Origin: Modestobacter sp.
GTDB lineage: Bacteria > Actinomycetota > Actinomycetes > Mycobacteriales > Geodermatophilaceae
DNA: 35,414 nucleotides
Reading direction: 5' to 3'
Assembly: GCA_025963425.1 (NCBI GenBank)
Contig: JAOPUQ010000453.1
Location: 1 to 35,414 of the forward strand
In this document: positions 7,818 to 16,115 of the stretch, in pieces
How positions within the stretch are numbered: the stretch's first letter is position 1
Layout: each line of letters begins with the position of its first letter
Notes under the pieces: generated by a model
Told to the model about the DNA's origin: nothing
Seen by the model: the letters and a program-made list of their open reading frames with translations, nothing else
Databases searched by the model: none
Made by a program: the position numbers and the translations under genes

Positions 7818-8894
7818 TCAGTTGGTCGACTCGACGAGCGCCAGTGCCTCGTCGTAGACGCTCGGGTCGATGAGGTCCTCGTAGGTCGGGGCCTGCGCCT
7901 CGGTGATCGCGCCGGCGGCCACCTGCTCCTTGACGACGCCCATGAACTTCGCCTCGTCCTCGAGCCCGGAACCCTCGGGCCAGAAGTCGAAGTCGAGGAA
8001 CAGCGCGACGGACTTCTGGGCCACCTCGATCGGCTGGCCGTTGTACTTGGCCGCGATCTCCGCGAAGCGGTCGCTGTTCGCCGGGTCGCGGATGAACTTG
8101 TTGGCCTCGATGTAGGCCGCGGTCATCCGGACGACGGCCTCGCGGTTCTTCGCGAGGTAGTCGTCGGTGACCACCTGCAGGACGTAGTGCGTCTCCGGGT
8201 TCACGTCCTTGACGAGGCTGATGACCTCCTCGACGTTCACGTCGGTGGTCGTCTCGATGAACGCCTCTTCGTCGTAGTGCAGGTTCGCGAGCTTGACCTG
8301 GCCCTGCACGAGGGCCTGGATCACCGGCGGGCCGGCGAAGTTGACGAACTTGACGTCGTCCACGGTGAGGCCGCAGGAGGCGAGCATGGTGACCGTGGAG
8401 TTGTAGCGGGCGCCGCCGGTCTGGTCGACGCCGATGGTCTGGCCCTCGAGGTCCTCGCAGCTGGTGATGTCGGGATCGGTCGAGGCGATGTAGTAGTCGG
8501 GCTTGTCCATCCCGACCACGCCCTTGAGCTCCGCGCCCTGGCCGCTCACGTTGACCAGGCTCGAGGTCGACGTCAGGGCCATGTCGACCTGGCCACCGAT
8601 GACCGCCCGGATCGAGTCCGCCCCGTTGGAGAAGTTCTGCATCGTGACGTCGAGGTTGTACTTGTCGAGCAGGCCCTCCTCCTGGGCCACGAGCATCATG
8701 AGGCTGCCGTAGACGACCGGGGTGCCGGTGGTCCCGAAGGTGAGCGAGATCGGCTCCTGCGAGCCGGCCCCGCCTCCGGATGCGTCGGCGGGGGCGGCTT
8801 CGTCGCCGCCGCCTCCGCAGGCCGTGGCCACGACCGCCACGGCCAGGAGGGAGCCGATGAGGCGGGAACGTCGGGTTATCGGGCGATGAGCCAC
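7818..8894 (-). CDS. ABC importer substrate-binding lipoprotein, NitT/TauT (SsuA/TauA/Thi5-like) type
   Basis: This 358-residue protein has a lipoprotein signal: basic start (RPITRRSR), hydrophobic stretch and a VATAC box, with Cys26 as the likely lipidated residue. A Gly/Ala/Ser-rich linker follows. The mature part resembles NMT1/SsuA-type binding proteins, with the TPVVYGSLMMLVAQEEGLLDKYNLDV opening and GADSIRAVIGGQVDMALTSTSS. It should capture the solute outside the membrane for the two permeases directly downstream. The GTG start at 8894 is preceded by a clear GGAGGAAATCC site. It is the first gene of the seven-gene operon and is divergent from the SDR gene at 9231. The ligand cannot be named. 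Confidence 0.92.
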   Translation of the reverse strand: MAHRPITRRSRLIGSLLAVAVVATACGGGGDEAAPADASGGGAGSQEPISLTFGTTGTPVVYGSLMMLVAQEEGLLDKYNLDVTMQNFSNGADSIRAVIGGQVDMALTSTSSLVNVSGQGAELKGVVGMDKPDYYIASTDPDITSCEDLEGQTIGVDQTGGARYNSTVTMLASCGLTVDDVKFVNFAGPPVIQALVQGQVKLANLHYDEEAFIETTTDVNVEEVISLVKDVNPETHYVLQVVTDDYLAKNREAVVRMTAAYIEANKFIRDPANSDRFAEIAAKYNGQPIEVAQKSVALFLDFDFWPEGSGLEDEAKFMGVVKEQVAAGAITEAQAPTYEDLIDPSVYDEALALVESTN

Positions 8895-9230
8895 GGATTT
8901 CCTCCGGAGTGGATGCGGGGAACGGGGGCTGACACGGACGGTCAGTCCTCGAGCCGGGAACCCGCTCTGAGGCGGCCCGGGTGCGCCGAGAAAGTTATCG
9001 AGAGTGTGATCTGCGCAACGCTGTGCGTGACGCCAAAATGCATGCGCAGTCTTTGGGGCGGTTCCTAGAGACGCGGCGTCCCCGGGTGTGGGGAACTGGG
9101 CATTCCCCGTGCCCGTGGTCGACGCCGCGAGCCAGCCGGTGGCCGGGTCCGGGAGCAGCGTGACCAGCTGACCGACCGGTGCCTTCCAGGGGCTGGGCGG
9201 TCGGGTGCGGCGACAGCGGAGGAGACGGGT
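8895..9230. promoter_or_regulatory. Divergent intergenic region between ABC operon and SDR gene
   Basis: This 336-bp spacer carries no convincing gene. It must hold the promoters of both the leftward ABC/hydrolase operon and the rightward SDR gene. An inverted repeat CTGCGCA (9011-9017) / TGCGCAG (9043-9049) encloses 25 bases and overlaps the least GC-rich stretch (8990-9057), a fair place for promoters. A GGAGGAG ribosome site precedes the SDR ATG. I could not assign -35/-10 boxes with confidence. Confidence 0.5.
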
Positions 9231-10016
9231 ATGCACCGGTTGGACGGACAGGTGGCGATCGTCACCGGCGCGGGGACGGGCATCGGCCAGGCCACCGCAG
9301 TGGCGCTCGCCGGCGCCGGCGCCACCGTCGCCGTGGTCGGCCGGCGGGAGGGGCCGCTGGAGGAGACCGTCGCCGCGGTCTCGGCCCGGGGCGGCTCGTC
9401 GTTCGCCGCCCCGGTCGACGTCACCGACGCCGGCGCCGTCGAGGAGCTCCTCGCCGAGGTGACCCGGCGTTGCGGCCGGCTGGACGTGCTGGTCAACAAC
9501 GCCGGGGTCAACGTGCCGCGGCGGGACATGTCCAGCGTGACGGTGGCCGACTGGACCGCGGTGCTCCAGGCCAGCCTGACCGGTACCTTCCTGATGGCCC
9601 ACGCCGCGCTGCCGCTCATGCGCCGTCAGCGCTCCGGCACGATCATCAACGTCTCCTCCATGGCGGGCATGCACGCCAGCGCCCTGACCGGGCCGGCGTA
9701 CAACGCCGCGAAGGCGGGGGTGAACTCGCTGACCGAGTCGCTCAACCTCGGCGAGCGGCGGCACGGCATCCGGTCCTGTGCGATCTGCCCGGGTGAGGTG
9801 TCCACGCCGATCCTCGAGCACCGGCCGGAGCCGCCGACAGCACAGGCGCGGGCGACCATGCTGCAGCCGGAGGACGTCGCGGCGACCGTTCTGTTCGTCG
9901 CCGCGCTGCCACAGCGGGCCACCGTGGAGCTGCTCAGCGTCTTCCCGACCGAGCAGCGCGACTGGACCGCCGAGCTGCGTCAGTCCCGCCCGGACGAGAG
10001 CGTGCCGCGCCCCTGA
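9231..10016 (+). CDS. SDR-family (short-chain) NAD(P)-dependent oxidoreductase
   Basis: This 261-residue protein is of the classical SDR length. The cofactor motif TGAGTGIG (12-19), the NNAG motif (89-92), Ser143 and the Tyr157-x-x-x-Lys161 catalytic pair (YNAAK) are all visible. GTIINVSSMAG and the CPGEVSTPI segment after the active site are typical. It would interconvert an alcohol and a ketone in the cytoplasm. The ATG at 9231 has a GGAGGAG site. Its last 37 bp overlap, in antisense, the end of the amidohydrolase gene at 9980-10867. The specificity is not known; divergence from the ABC operon suggests a part in the same pathway. Confidence 0.92.
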   Translation: MHRLDGQVAIVTGAGTGIGQATAVALAGAGATVAVVGRREGPLEETVAAVSARGGSSFAAPVDVTDAGAVEELLAEVTRRCGRLDVLVNNAGVNVPRRDMSSVTVADWTAVLQASLTGTFLMAHAALPLMRRQRSGTIINVSSMAGMHASALTGPAYNAAKAGVNSLTESLNLGERRHGIRSCAICPGEVSTPILEHRPEPPTAQARATMLQPEDVAATVLFVAALPQRATVELLSVFPTEQRDWTAELRQSRPDESVPRP

Positions 10017-10867
10017 TCGGCGACCGGCCAGCCGAGCCACGCCAGCACGTTCGCCCCCATCACCGCCTCGACGTCCTCGGCGGAGAGGAAGTCCAGGTCC
10101 TCCCGGAACAACCGGACGAGGTCGGGGTAGCTGCCCCGCAGCCGGGACAGGTCCGATCCCCAGAAGAGCCGTCGCGGCCCGTAGGCGTCGTAGAGCCGGC
10201 GGAGGAACGGGTGCAGCGCCGGGTACGGGTAGGGCTCGGTGCTGTAGCAGGGGGCGGCGGTGACCTTGACCGAGACGTTCTCCAGGCCGCTCAGCGCCAC
10301 CAGGGCATCGATCTCCGGGGCGATCGCCGCATCCGTGACCTGGCCGGTCAGCCCCAGGTGGTCGACCGCCAGGCGCAGTCCCGGACGGGACCGGGCGATG
10401 CGGGCGAGCGCGTCGAGCTGACCCGAGGCCAGCAGCATGACCGGCACCTGCTGCTCCTCGGCGAAGGCCCACAACCACTCCGCCGCCGGGTCGTCGACCC
10501 GCCCGGCGTCCGCGGGCAGGAAGACCAGACGTATGCCGGCGACGACCGGGTCCCGTAGCAGTTCACGGACCGGACCGGGGTCGCCGGTGCGCAGGTCCAC
10601 CCGGGCCATCACCCGGAACGCGTCCGGCGCCTCGGTCGCGCAGGCCACCGCGTAGTCGTTGCGGTACCCCTCGAAGAACGGCGGCACGAGGACCGCGCGG
10701 TCGACGCCCGCGGCGCGCATCTCCCCGAGCAGCGACGGTCCGCTGATCGGTTCGTGCCGGTGCATGGCGAGGGCGCGCTCGGCGCCGCCCGCCGGCCAGG
10801 GCCGGTCCACGGCCTCGGGCAGCCAGACGTGCACCTGGGCGTCCACGACGGGCGCGGGCACCGTCAC
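9980..10867 (-). CDS. Amidohydrolase family protein (PF04909-type, TIM barrel)
   Basis: This 295-residue protein resembles the amidohydrolase-2 family, whose members hydrolyse lactones or amides or decarboxylate aromatic acids. It starts with VVDAQVHVW, where most relatives have a metal-binding DxHxH, so Gln stands in for the first His. Later family features are RLAVDHLGLTG, LENVSVKVTA and RLFWGSDLSR, the last holding the conserved Asp near the C terminus. GTG at 10867 is chosen because it overlaps the stop of the upstream LLM oxidoreductase gene as GTGA. The alternative in-frame GTG two codons later would also serve. Its 3' end overlaps the SDR gene by 37 bp on the other strand. A lactonase- or amidase-like role after the oxidoreductase is an inference. 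Confidence 0.85.
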   Translation of the reverse strand: MTVPAPVVDAQVHVWLPEAVDRPWPAGGAERALAMHRHEPISGPSLLGEMRAAGVDRAVLVPPFFEGYRNDYAVACATEAPDAFRVMARVDLRTGDPGPVRELLRDPVVAGIRLVFLPADAGRVDDPAAEWLWAFAEEQQVPVMLLASGQLDALARIARSRPGLRLAVDHLGLTGQVTDAAIAPEIDALVALSGLENVSVKVTAAPCYSTEPYPYPALHPFLRRLYDAYGPRRLFWGSDLSRLRGSYPDLVRLFREDLDFLSAEDVEAVMGANVLAWLGWPVADQGRGTLSSGRD

Positions 10868-11883
10868 AGCTCCCGAGCCGTGGGGAGGACCTCGCGGGCG
10901 AACAGGTCGAGCGAGGACATGATCTTCTCGTGCGGCAGTCCGCCCAGGTGCAGGAAGAGCATGACCCGGTCGATGCCCAGTTCCTTGATCGCGCGCAGCC
11001 GGTCGATCACGGTCTCGGGGCTGCCGAACAGCGCGCTGTCCCGCAGGTCGGCGTCGAGGTCGAAGGGGCTGCGCCCGCCCGGGGCCGCGTCGGGGCCGGT
11101 CGCCCGTCGCAGCGTGTCCGCGTAGCCGAGGAAGTCCTTGTACGGGCCCTCGGCCTCCGCCCAGGCCTGCGCGTCGCTCGGCGCCACGTAGGCCGCGCGC
11201 GCCAGGTACGCGCGTGCCCGGCCCGGCCCCTGACCCGCACCGGCCAGCGCCTCCGCGTAACGCTTCATCTGTCCGGCGGTGACGGTCAGCGACGTGCCCT
11301 GGGGGAGCAGCACGCCCCAGTCCTCCGCCGCGCACCGGGCGAGACCGTCCGGGCTGTCGGTCGCCACCCACAGCGGCGGGTGCGGTCGCTGACGAGGGCG
11401 CGGCTGCGGCGCGGCGTCCTCGAAGGACCAGTACGTCCCCGAGTACGACACCGGGCCGTCGGTGGCCCACACCTGCTTGAGGATGTCGAGGGCCTCGGCG
11501 AACCGGTCGTTCTTCTCCGCGATGTCGACGCCGAACCCCCGGAACTCGCCCGGCTGGTATCCCCGTCCGATGCCGAGGTCCAGGCGGCCCCGGCTGAGCT
11601 GGTCGACCGTCGCGGCCGCCTCGGCCAGGCGCAGCGGGTGGTGGAGCGGCAGCACCGAGACGGCCGTGCCGAGTCGCACGTGGCTCGTGCGGGCGGCGAG
11701 GTAGGCCAGGACGGTGAGGCTGTCGGAGACGATGCCGTGCCGGCTGAAGTGATGCTCGGTCAGCCAGACGGAGTCGAACCCCAGCTCGTCGGCGTAGCAG
11801 GCCTGCGTCAGCGCCTGCTCGTACCGGTCCGCCTGGTCGCTGCCTTCCGGCCACTGAACGGAGTGGAACAGTCCGATCTGCAT
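10864..11883 (-). CDS. LLM-class (bacterial luciferase-like) oxidoreductase 1
   Basis: This 339-residue protein has the luciferase-like TIM-barrel pattern: MQIGLFHSVQWPEG start, ADELGFDSVWLTEHHFS, HVRLGTAVSVLPLHHPLRLAEAAATVDQLSRGRLDLGIGRGYQP and GSPETVIDRLRAIKELGIDRVMLFL. Such enzymes use reduced FMN, or coenzyme F420, to oxygenate or reduce a substrate. The closeness to alkanal-monooxygenase-like members makes FMN somewhat more likely, but this is not settled. The ATG at 11883 is preceded by a GAGG site and begins the conserved strand; a longer in-frame start at 12063 adds an unlikely Arg/Pro-rich tail. It is coupled by GTGA overlap to the amidohydrolase, so the two may act in sequence. Confidence 0.9.
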   Translation of the reverse strand: MQIGLFHSVQWPEGSDQADRYEQALTQACYADELGFDSVWLTEHHFSRHGIVSDSLTVLAYLAARTSHVRLGTAVSVLPLHHPLRLAEAAATVDQLSRGRLDLGIGRGYQPGEFRGFGVDIAEKNDRFAEALDILKQVWATDGPVSYSGTYWSFEDAAPQPRPRQRPHPPLWVATDSPDGLARCAAEDWGVLLPQGTSLTVTAGQMKRYAEALAGAGQGPGRARAYLARAAYVAPSDAQAWAEAEGPYKDFLGYADTLRRATGPDAAPGGRSPFDLDADLRDSALFGSPETVIDRLRAIKELGIDRVMLFLHLGGLPHEKIMSSLDLFAREVLPTAREL

Positions 11884-11913
11884 GCGCGCCTCGACTCTCG
11901 CGGACGGATGTGT

Positions 11914-11927
11914 CCGGACCGGTCCGG
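11914..11927. promoter_or_regulatory. 14-bp perfect palindrome in the divergent promoter region
   Basis: CCGGACCGGTCCGG is self-complementary. It lies 31 bp upstream of the leftward LLM oxidoreductase start within the 219-bp spacer facing the Liv operon. It could be an operator for a dimeric regulator or a hairpin in the leader mRNA. In DNA of this GC content short GC palindromes also arise by chance. Confidence 0.3.
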
Positions 11928-11991
11928 GAGCCCGCTCCCGCGGTCCTCGTCGACCCCGCTGGATACGAGCACGACCGGGGGGTGCGGCAGG

Positions 11992-12007
11992 TTGTTCGGA
12001 GTCACAA
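11992..12007. promoter_or_regulatory. Candidate operator TTGTT-N6-CACAA
   Basis: The 5-6-5 inverted repeat has arms TTGTT and CACAA (one mismatch) and is placed between the divergent LLM oxidoreductase 1 and Liv operon, about 95 bp upstream of the lipoprotein start. The same arms and spacing recur perfectly at 22062-22077 in another divergent promoter of this window. That recurrence is the reason for listing it. Confidence 0.35.
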
Positions 12008-12102
12008 CTCGGGAGCCGTCGATTGGGTCGGCGCAACGAGACTCCGGTCACCGCGCCGCTCATAGGGTCCCTTCACCTGATCAACGGTGAGAGGTGTGGT
12101 CC

Positions 12103-13368
12103 ATGCGGGCGAAAGTGAGCCTCTTGGCAGGCGCGGTCCTGTTGCTGACGTCGTGCGGCGGCACGGTCGGCGGTAGCGGGAGCGACGACGGTGGCGGCGG
12201 CGGCGGCGGCTCGACCGAGCCGATCAAGATTGGAGTCATCACCAGCCTGACCGGCGCCTACGTCCAGCTGGGCGAGGACCAGAAGAACGGCGCGGAGCTG
12301 GCCGTGGAGATGCTGGGCGGCAAAGCCGGCGACCGTCCCATCGAGCTGATCGTCCGCGACGACCAGCTGAAGCCCGACGTGGCGCTCCGCGAGGCCCAGT
12401 CCCTCGTCCAGGAGGAGCAGGTCGACTTCCTGACCGGATGCGTGTCGGCGGCGACCACCCTGGCCATGAACCAGATCGCCTCGCAGGCCGGCGTGCCCTA
12501 CCTGGGCACCTGCCAGACCGAACAGCTCAACCGGCCGCCGAACTTCAGCGCGGAGTCCACGTACCACCTGGCACCGACGCCGTCGCAGACCACCAACGGC
12601 GCAGCACCGTTCATCTGCTCGGAGCTGGGCACGAGCGTCTTCCTGCTCCTGCCGGACTACGCCTACGGGCACGAGCAGGAGGCCGGCTACACCACCGCGA
12701 TCGCCGAGCAGTCCGGGTGCCGGGTCGCCGGGAAGGCGTTCTTCCCCCTCGGCACGACCGACTTCAACCCCTTCATCCCCACGATCGAGGGCTCCGGTGC
12801 GGACGCGCTGGTCTTCGGCGGGGTCGGCCGCGACCAGGTCAGCTTCCTGCGTCAGGCGGCACAGTTCGGGCTGACCGACCGGATCCCGACGTTCCTGACC
12901 CTCGAGGACCTCAGCTTCGACCAGGAGCTCGGCCACGACCTGATCGCCGGCACGTGGGCGATGTCCGCCTTCTACTGGAACGTCGACGACGACGGCGTCC
13001 AGAAGTACGTCACGGCCTACCGCGAGGCGTACGGGACCCCGCCGGGTGGCTACGGCGTCTACACCTACAACGCGATCAACGTCATCGCGCAGCAGGTGGC
13101 GAAGGGGAACTCCTCGCCGGAGGACTTCCGCACGGCGGTGGAGGGCCTCGAGGTCACCCTCGGCCAGGGGGACATGGCCATCCGCGAGTGCGACCACCAG
13201 GCCCTCATGCCGATCTACATCCTCAAGGGGCTGTCGGCCGACGAGGCGCAGAGCCGTGGTGACGACCCGGAGTTCGGTCTGCGCGAGGTCGTCCAGACCG
13301 TTCCCGGCACGGAGGAGTACGCCCCCACCTGCGACGAGGTCAAGGCGGAGTTCCAGCGGGTCGGCTGA
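12103..13368 (+). CDS. Branched-chain amino acid-type ABC importer, substrate-binding lipoprotein
   Basis: This 421-residue protein has a lipoprotein signal with the box LLLTSC (Cys18) and a Gly/Ser-rich linker. The mature part is a periplasmic-binding-protein type I fold of the LivJ/peripla_BP_6 kind: IKIGVITSLTGAYVQLGEDQKNGAELAVEMLGG, then a DDQLKPDVALREAQSLV region. Members bind branched-chain amino acids, amides, urea or aromatic acids, so the name is a family label only. ATG 12103 is preferred over GTG 12094 because a GAGAGG site lies eight bases before it. It is the first gene of a complete transporter operon, and the spacing to the permease (85 bp) may allow higher expression of the binding protein. 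Confidence 0.92.
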   Translation: MRAKVSLLAGAVLLLTSCGGTVGGSGSDDGGGGGGGSTEPIKIGVITSLTGAYVQLGEDQKNGAELAVEMLGGKAGDRPIELIVRDDQLKPDVALREAQSLVQEEQVDFLTGCVSAATTLAMNQIASQAGVPYLGTCQTEQLNRPPNFSAESTYHLAPTPSQTTNGAAPFICSELGTSVFLLLPDYAYGHEQEAGYTTAIAEQSGCRVAGKAFFPLGTTDFNPFIPTIEGSGADALVFGGVGRDQVSFLRQAAQFGLTDRIPTFLTLEDLSFDQELGHDLIAGTWAMSAFYWNVDDDGVQKYVTAYREAYGTPPGGYGVYTYNAINVIAQQVAKGNSSPEDFRTAVEGLEVTLGQGDMAIRECDHQALMPIYILKGLSADEAQSRGDDPEFGLREVVQTVPGTEEYAPTCDEVKAEFQRVG

Positions 13369-13453
13369 GATCTCGACCCGACGGACCCGTCAGCTCGATG
13401 GACCCGGTCGGCACCGTGAACCCGAACGGCCATCACCACGTGGAGAGGCTCGT

Positions 13454-14314
13454 ATGGACCAGCTGATCTCCCAGCTCGTCCTGGGTCTGGTCAGCGGAGC
13501 GTTGCTCGTGCTGCTCGCGCTCGGACTGAACCTGATCTTCGGACTGCTCGAGTTCATCAACTTCTCCCACGGCGCGCTGTACATGGTGGGGGCGTACATC
13601 GCCTCCTACCTGGCGGTCGCGACCGGCACCCTCTGGCTCGCCCTGCTGGTGGTGCCGGTCGTGATGGCCGCGCTGGGCGCGGCACTCGAACGCACGGTCA
13701 TCCGGCCGATGTACGGGCGGGAACAGGTCGACGCGCTGCTGCTGACCTTCGGTCTCACCTACATCCTCATCGAGGGCGTACGGATGATCGCCGGGTCGGG
13801 CGGCCGCCGGGTGGCCGCGCCGGAGATCCTCGCCTTCCAGGTCGACCTCGGGGTGGGGCGCCCGGTTCCGGCGTACCTGCTGTTCGTGGTGGTCGTCGTC
13901 GGGCTGGTGGTGGGCGGCCTCTGGCTGTTCCTGCAGCGCACCAACGTCGGCCTGATCGTTCGGGCGGGCATCCGCGACCACGAGATGATCCGGGCGCTGG
14001 GCGTGCGGTTCGACCGCTACCGCACGCTGGTCTTCGCGATCGGGATCGCGGTGGCCGGCATCGCCGGCGTGCTCACCGGCCCGATCACCGGCGTCTACCC
14101 CGAGATGGGGGCCGACATCCTGATCCTGGCCTTCGTCGTGGTCGTCGTCGGCGGGATGGGCAGCTTCTGGGGGGCGGTGGTCGCCGGCCTGCTCATCGGC
14201 GTCCTCGTCTCGATCACCACGCTCTACGCGAGCATCTACGCCGGCATCGTGCCGTTCGTGCTGATGATCCTCGTGATGACCTTCCGACCGCGCGGCCTGC
14301 TGGGGGCGACATGA
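13454..14314 (+). CDS. Branched-chain-type ABC importer permease, LivH family
   Basis: This 286-residue membrane protein has about eight hydrophobic segments. It contains the family opening GLNLIFGLLEFINFSHGALYMVGAYIA and the late segment VVVVGGMGSFWGAVVAGLLIGVL, both characteristic of LivH/BPD_transp_2. The ATG at 13454 has a GGAGAGG site. Its stop overlaps the LivM-type start as ATGA, so the two permease halves are translated together. It forms the channel in the cytoplasmic membrane with the next gene product. Confidence 0.93.
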   Translation: MDQLISQLVLGLVSGALLVLLALGLNLIFGLLEFINFSHGALYMVGAYIASYLAVATGTLWLALLVVPVVMAALGAALERTVIRPMYGREQVDALLLTFGLTYILIEGVRMIAGSGGRRVAAPEILAFQVDLGVGRPVPAYLLFVVVVVGLVVGGLWLFLQRTNVGLIVRAGIRDHEMIRALGVRFDRYRTLVFAIGIAVAGIAGVLTGPITGVYPEMGADILILAFVVVVVGGMGSFWGAVVAGLLIGVLVSITTLYASIYAGIVPFVLMILVMTFRPRGLLGAT

Positions 14315-15372
14315 CCGAGGTCACCGCGGCGAACGCGCCGGACGGCACGCCCACCCGGGGAGGTGCGTCGGCGGTGACCGTCGCCCGGGTCCGGGGGAGG
14401 GGGCCTGCCCGGTGGACCTGGGGCCAGCTCGGTCTCCTCGTCGTGCTCGCCACGGTGGTGCTGTTCACCGTCCCGAACCCCAGCCTGGCCATCGGCATGC
14501 TCATCTACGGCCTCTGGGCCTCGGGGCTCAACCTGCTCGTCGGCTACGGCGGCCTGGTCTCCTTCGGCCACGCGCTGCCCTTCATGTGGGGCGGCTACGC
14601 CGCCGGCCTGGTGCTGCTGAACGTGACCACGAGCGTATGGCTGGCCCTGTTCATGGCTGCGGCAAGCATGGCCCTGCTCTCGCTGGTGGTCGGTGCCGTC
14701 TGCCTGCGGCGCACCGAGGTCTACTTCTCGATGCTCACGCTGGCCTTCGCGCAGCTCGGCTTCTTCATCGCGCTGCAGTGGGACTCGGTGACCGGTGGGG
14801 ACGACGGCCTGGCCGGCATCCCGGTACCGACGTTGTGGCTGCCGGGCACGACGCTGGAGCTGAACTCGCTCCGTGACCCGCTGACGTTCTTCCTGTTCAC
14901 CGCGGTCGTGGTCCTGGTGACCTTCGCCGCCCTGATCCTCTACACCGAGTCCCCCATGGGCCGGGTCCTGCAGGCCATCCGCGAGAACGAGGAGCGGGCC
15001 CGGGGCTGCGGGTACAACACCCGGCTGGTCCAGCTCGTCACCTTCGTCGTCGCCGGCACGGTCGCCGGCCTGGCCGGGGGGCTGTTCGCCATGCTGAACA
15101 ACTTCGTCGGCCTGCAGCCGTACTGGCTGCTGTCGGGCGGGGTCCTGATCATGGTGATCCTCGGCGGGCGTTCGTCCCTCTTCGGGCCCTTCCTCGGAGC
15201 GGTCGTCTACCTCCTGCTCGAGACCACGCTGAGCCAGTACTACGCCTCCTGGCAGCTGTTCGTGGGCGCCATCTTCGTGGTCTGCGTGCTGGCCTTCCCG
15301 CAGGGGCTGTGGGGGCTGGTCATCTCGGCGCGGCCGCGGCGGCTGCTGAGCAAGGTGCGGAGGAGACGGTGA
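14311..15372 (+). CDS. Branched-chain-type ABC importer permease, LivM family
   Basis: This 353-residue protein has a 35-residue hydrophilic N-terminal tail and then about eight or more membrane segments. ASGLNLLVGYGGLVSFGHALPFMWGGYAAGLVL and the RAIRENEERARGCGYNTRLVQLVTFVVAGTVAGLAGGLFA block are hallmarks of LivM. The last segment, LILGGRSSLFGPFLGAVVY-like, is also typical. It is joined to its neighbours by ATGA at its start and GTGA at its end, so the transporter genes form one tightly coupled unit. It pairs with the LivH-type protein. Confidence 0.93.
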   Translation: MTEVTAANAPDGTPTRGGASAVTVARVRGRGPARWTWGQLGLLVVLATVVLFTVPNPSLAIGMLIYGLWASGLNLLVGYGGLVSFGHALPFMWGGYAAGLVLLNVTTSVWLALFMAAASMALLSLVVGAVCLRRTEVYFSMLTLAFAQLGFFIALQWDSVTGGDDGLAGIPVPTLWLPGTTLELNSLRDPLTFFLFTAVVVLVTFAALILYTESPMGRVLQAIRENEERARGCGYNTRLVQLVTFVVAGTVAGLAGGLFAMLNNFVGLQPYWLLSGGVLIMVILGGRSSLFGPFLGAVVYLLLETTLSQYYASWQLFVGAIFVVCVLAFPQGLWGLVISARPRRLLSKVRRRR

Positions 15373-16115
15373 CCGACCTCATTTTGCGGGCCGAGAACCT
15401 CGACCGGTCCTTCGGCGGCATCCACGCGGTGAACGACGTCTCGCTGGAGATCCCGCGGGGGACCCTGCACGCCATCATCGGCCCCAACGGTTCTGGCAAG
15501 ACGACCCTGTTCAACCTGATCACCGGGCACACCCACCCGAGCTCGGGCCGGGTGGAGTTCGACGGGCAGGACATCACCGGGATGGCGTACGCCAAGGTGG
15601 CGCGCAAGGGGCTGGCGAAGTCCTACCAGATCACCACCGTCTTCCCGCTGCTCACGGTCTTCGAGAACGTCCGGATCGCGGCCCAGGCGGCCGCCCACTC
15701 CTACGTGTTCTGGCGACCGGCCGACGGCATCAAGGCGGTCACCCGGGCCACCGAGGAGGTGCTGGAACGGATCGGGCTGGCCGCCGACCGGGACGTCATC
15801 GCCAGCAACCTCTCGCACGGTGACCAGCGCCGGCTGGACCTCGCCATCGCGCTGGCGACCTCGCCCCGGCTGCTGCTCCTCGACGAGCCGACCGCGGGAA
15901 TGAGCCCGACCGAGACCGCGGCCACGGTGGAGCTCGTCCGTGAGCTGAACCGGGACGTCACCATCCTGATGATCGAGCACAAGATGGACGTCATCTTCGA
16001 CATCGCCACCACCATCACCGTCCTGCACCAGGGCAAGAAGCTGTTCGAGGGGGCCCCGGCCGAGGTGAAGTCGCACCCGTTGGTCCAAGAGGTCTACCTG
16101 ACGGGCAGTCTGTGA
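15369..16115 (+). CDS. Branched-chain-type ABC importer ATPase, LivG family
   Basis: This 248-residue ATPase has Walker A GPNGSGKTT, Q-loop in SYQITTVFPLLTVFENV, a signature LSHGDQRRLDLAIAL and Walker B LLLLDEPTAGMSPTET. LSHGDQ and AGMSP/E are typical of the LivG side of Liv transporters. The GTG start at 15369 overlaps the stop of the LivM-type gene, and its own stop overlaps the LivF-type gene as GTGA. It works as one half of the ATPase dimer on the inner face of the membrane. Confidence 0.94.
   Translation: MTDLILRAENLDRSFGGIHAVNDVSLEIPRGTLHAIIGPNGSGKTTLFNLITGHTHPSSGRVEFDGQDITGMAYAKVARKGLAKSYQITTVFPLLTVFENVRIAAQAAAHSYVFWRPADGIKAVTRATEEVLERIGLAADRDVIASNLSHGDQRRLDLAIALATSPRLLLLDEPTAGMSPTETAATVELVRELNRDVTILMIEHKMDVIFDIATTITVLHQGKKLFEGAPAEVKSHPLVQEVYLTGSL

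Noticed and set aside
5146..7873. Long plus-strand frames opposite the first importer and hydrolase operon
   Set aside because: They are low-complexity, charged translations antisense to well-supported transporter and hydrolase genes; no motif supports them.
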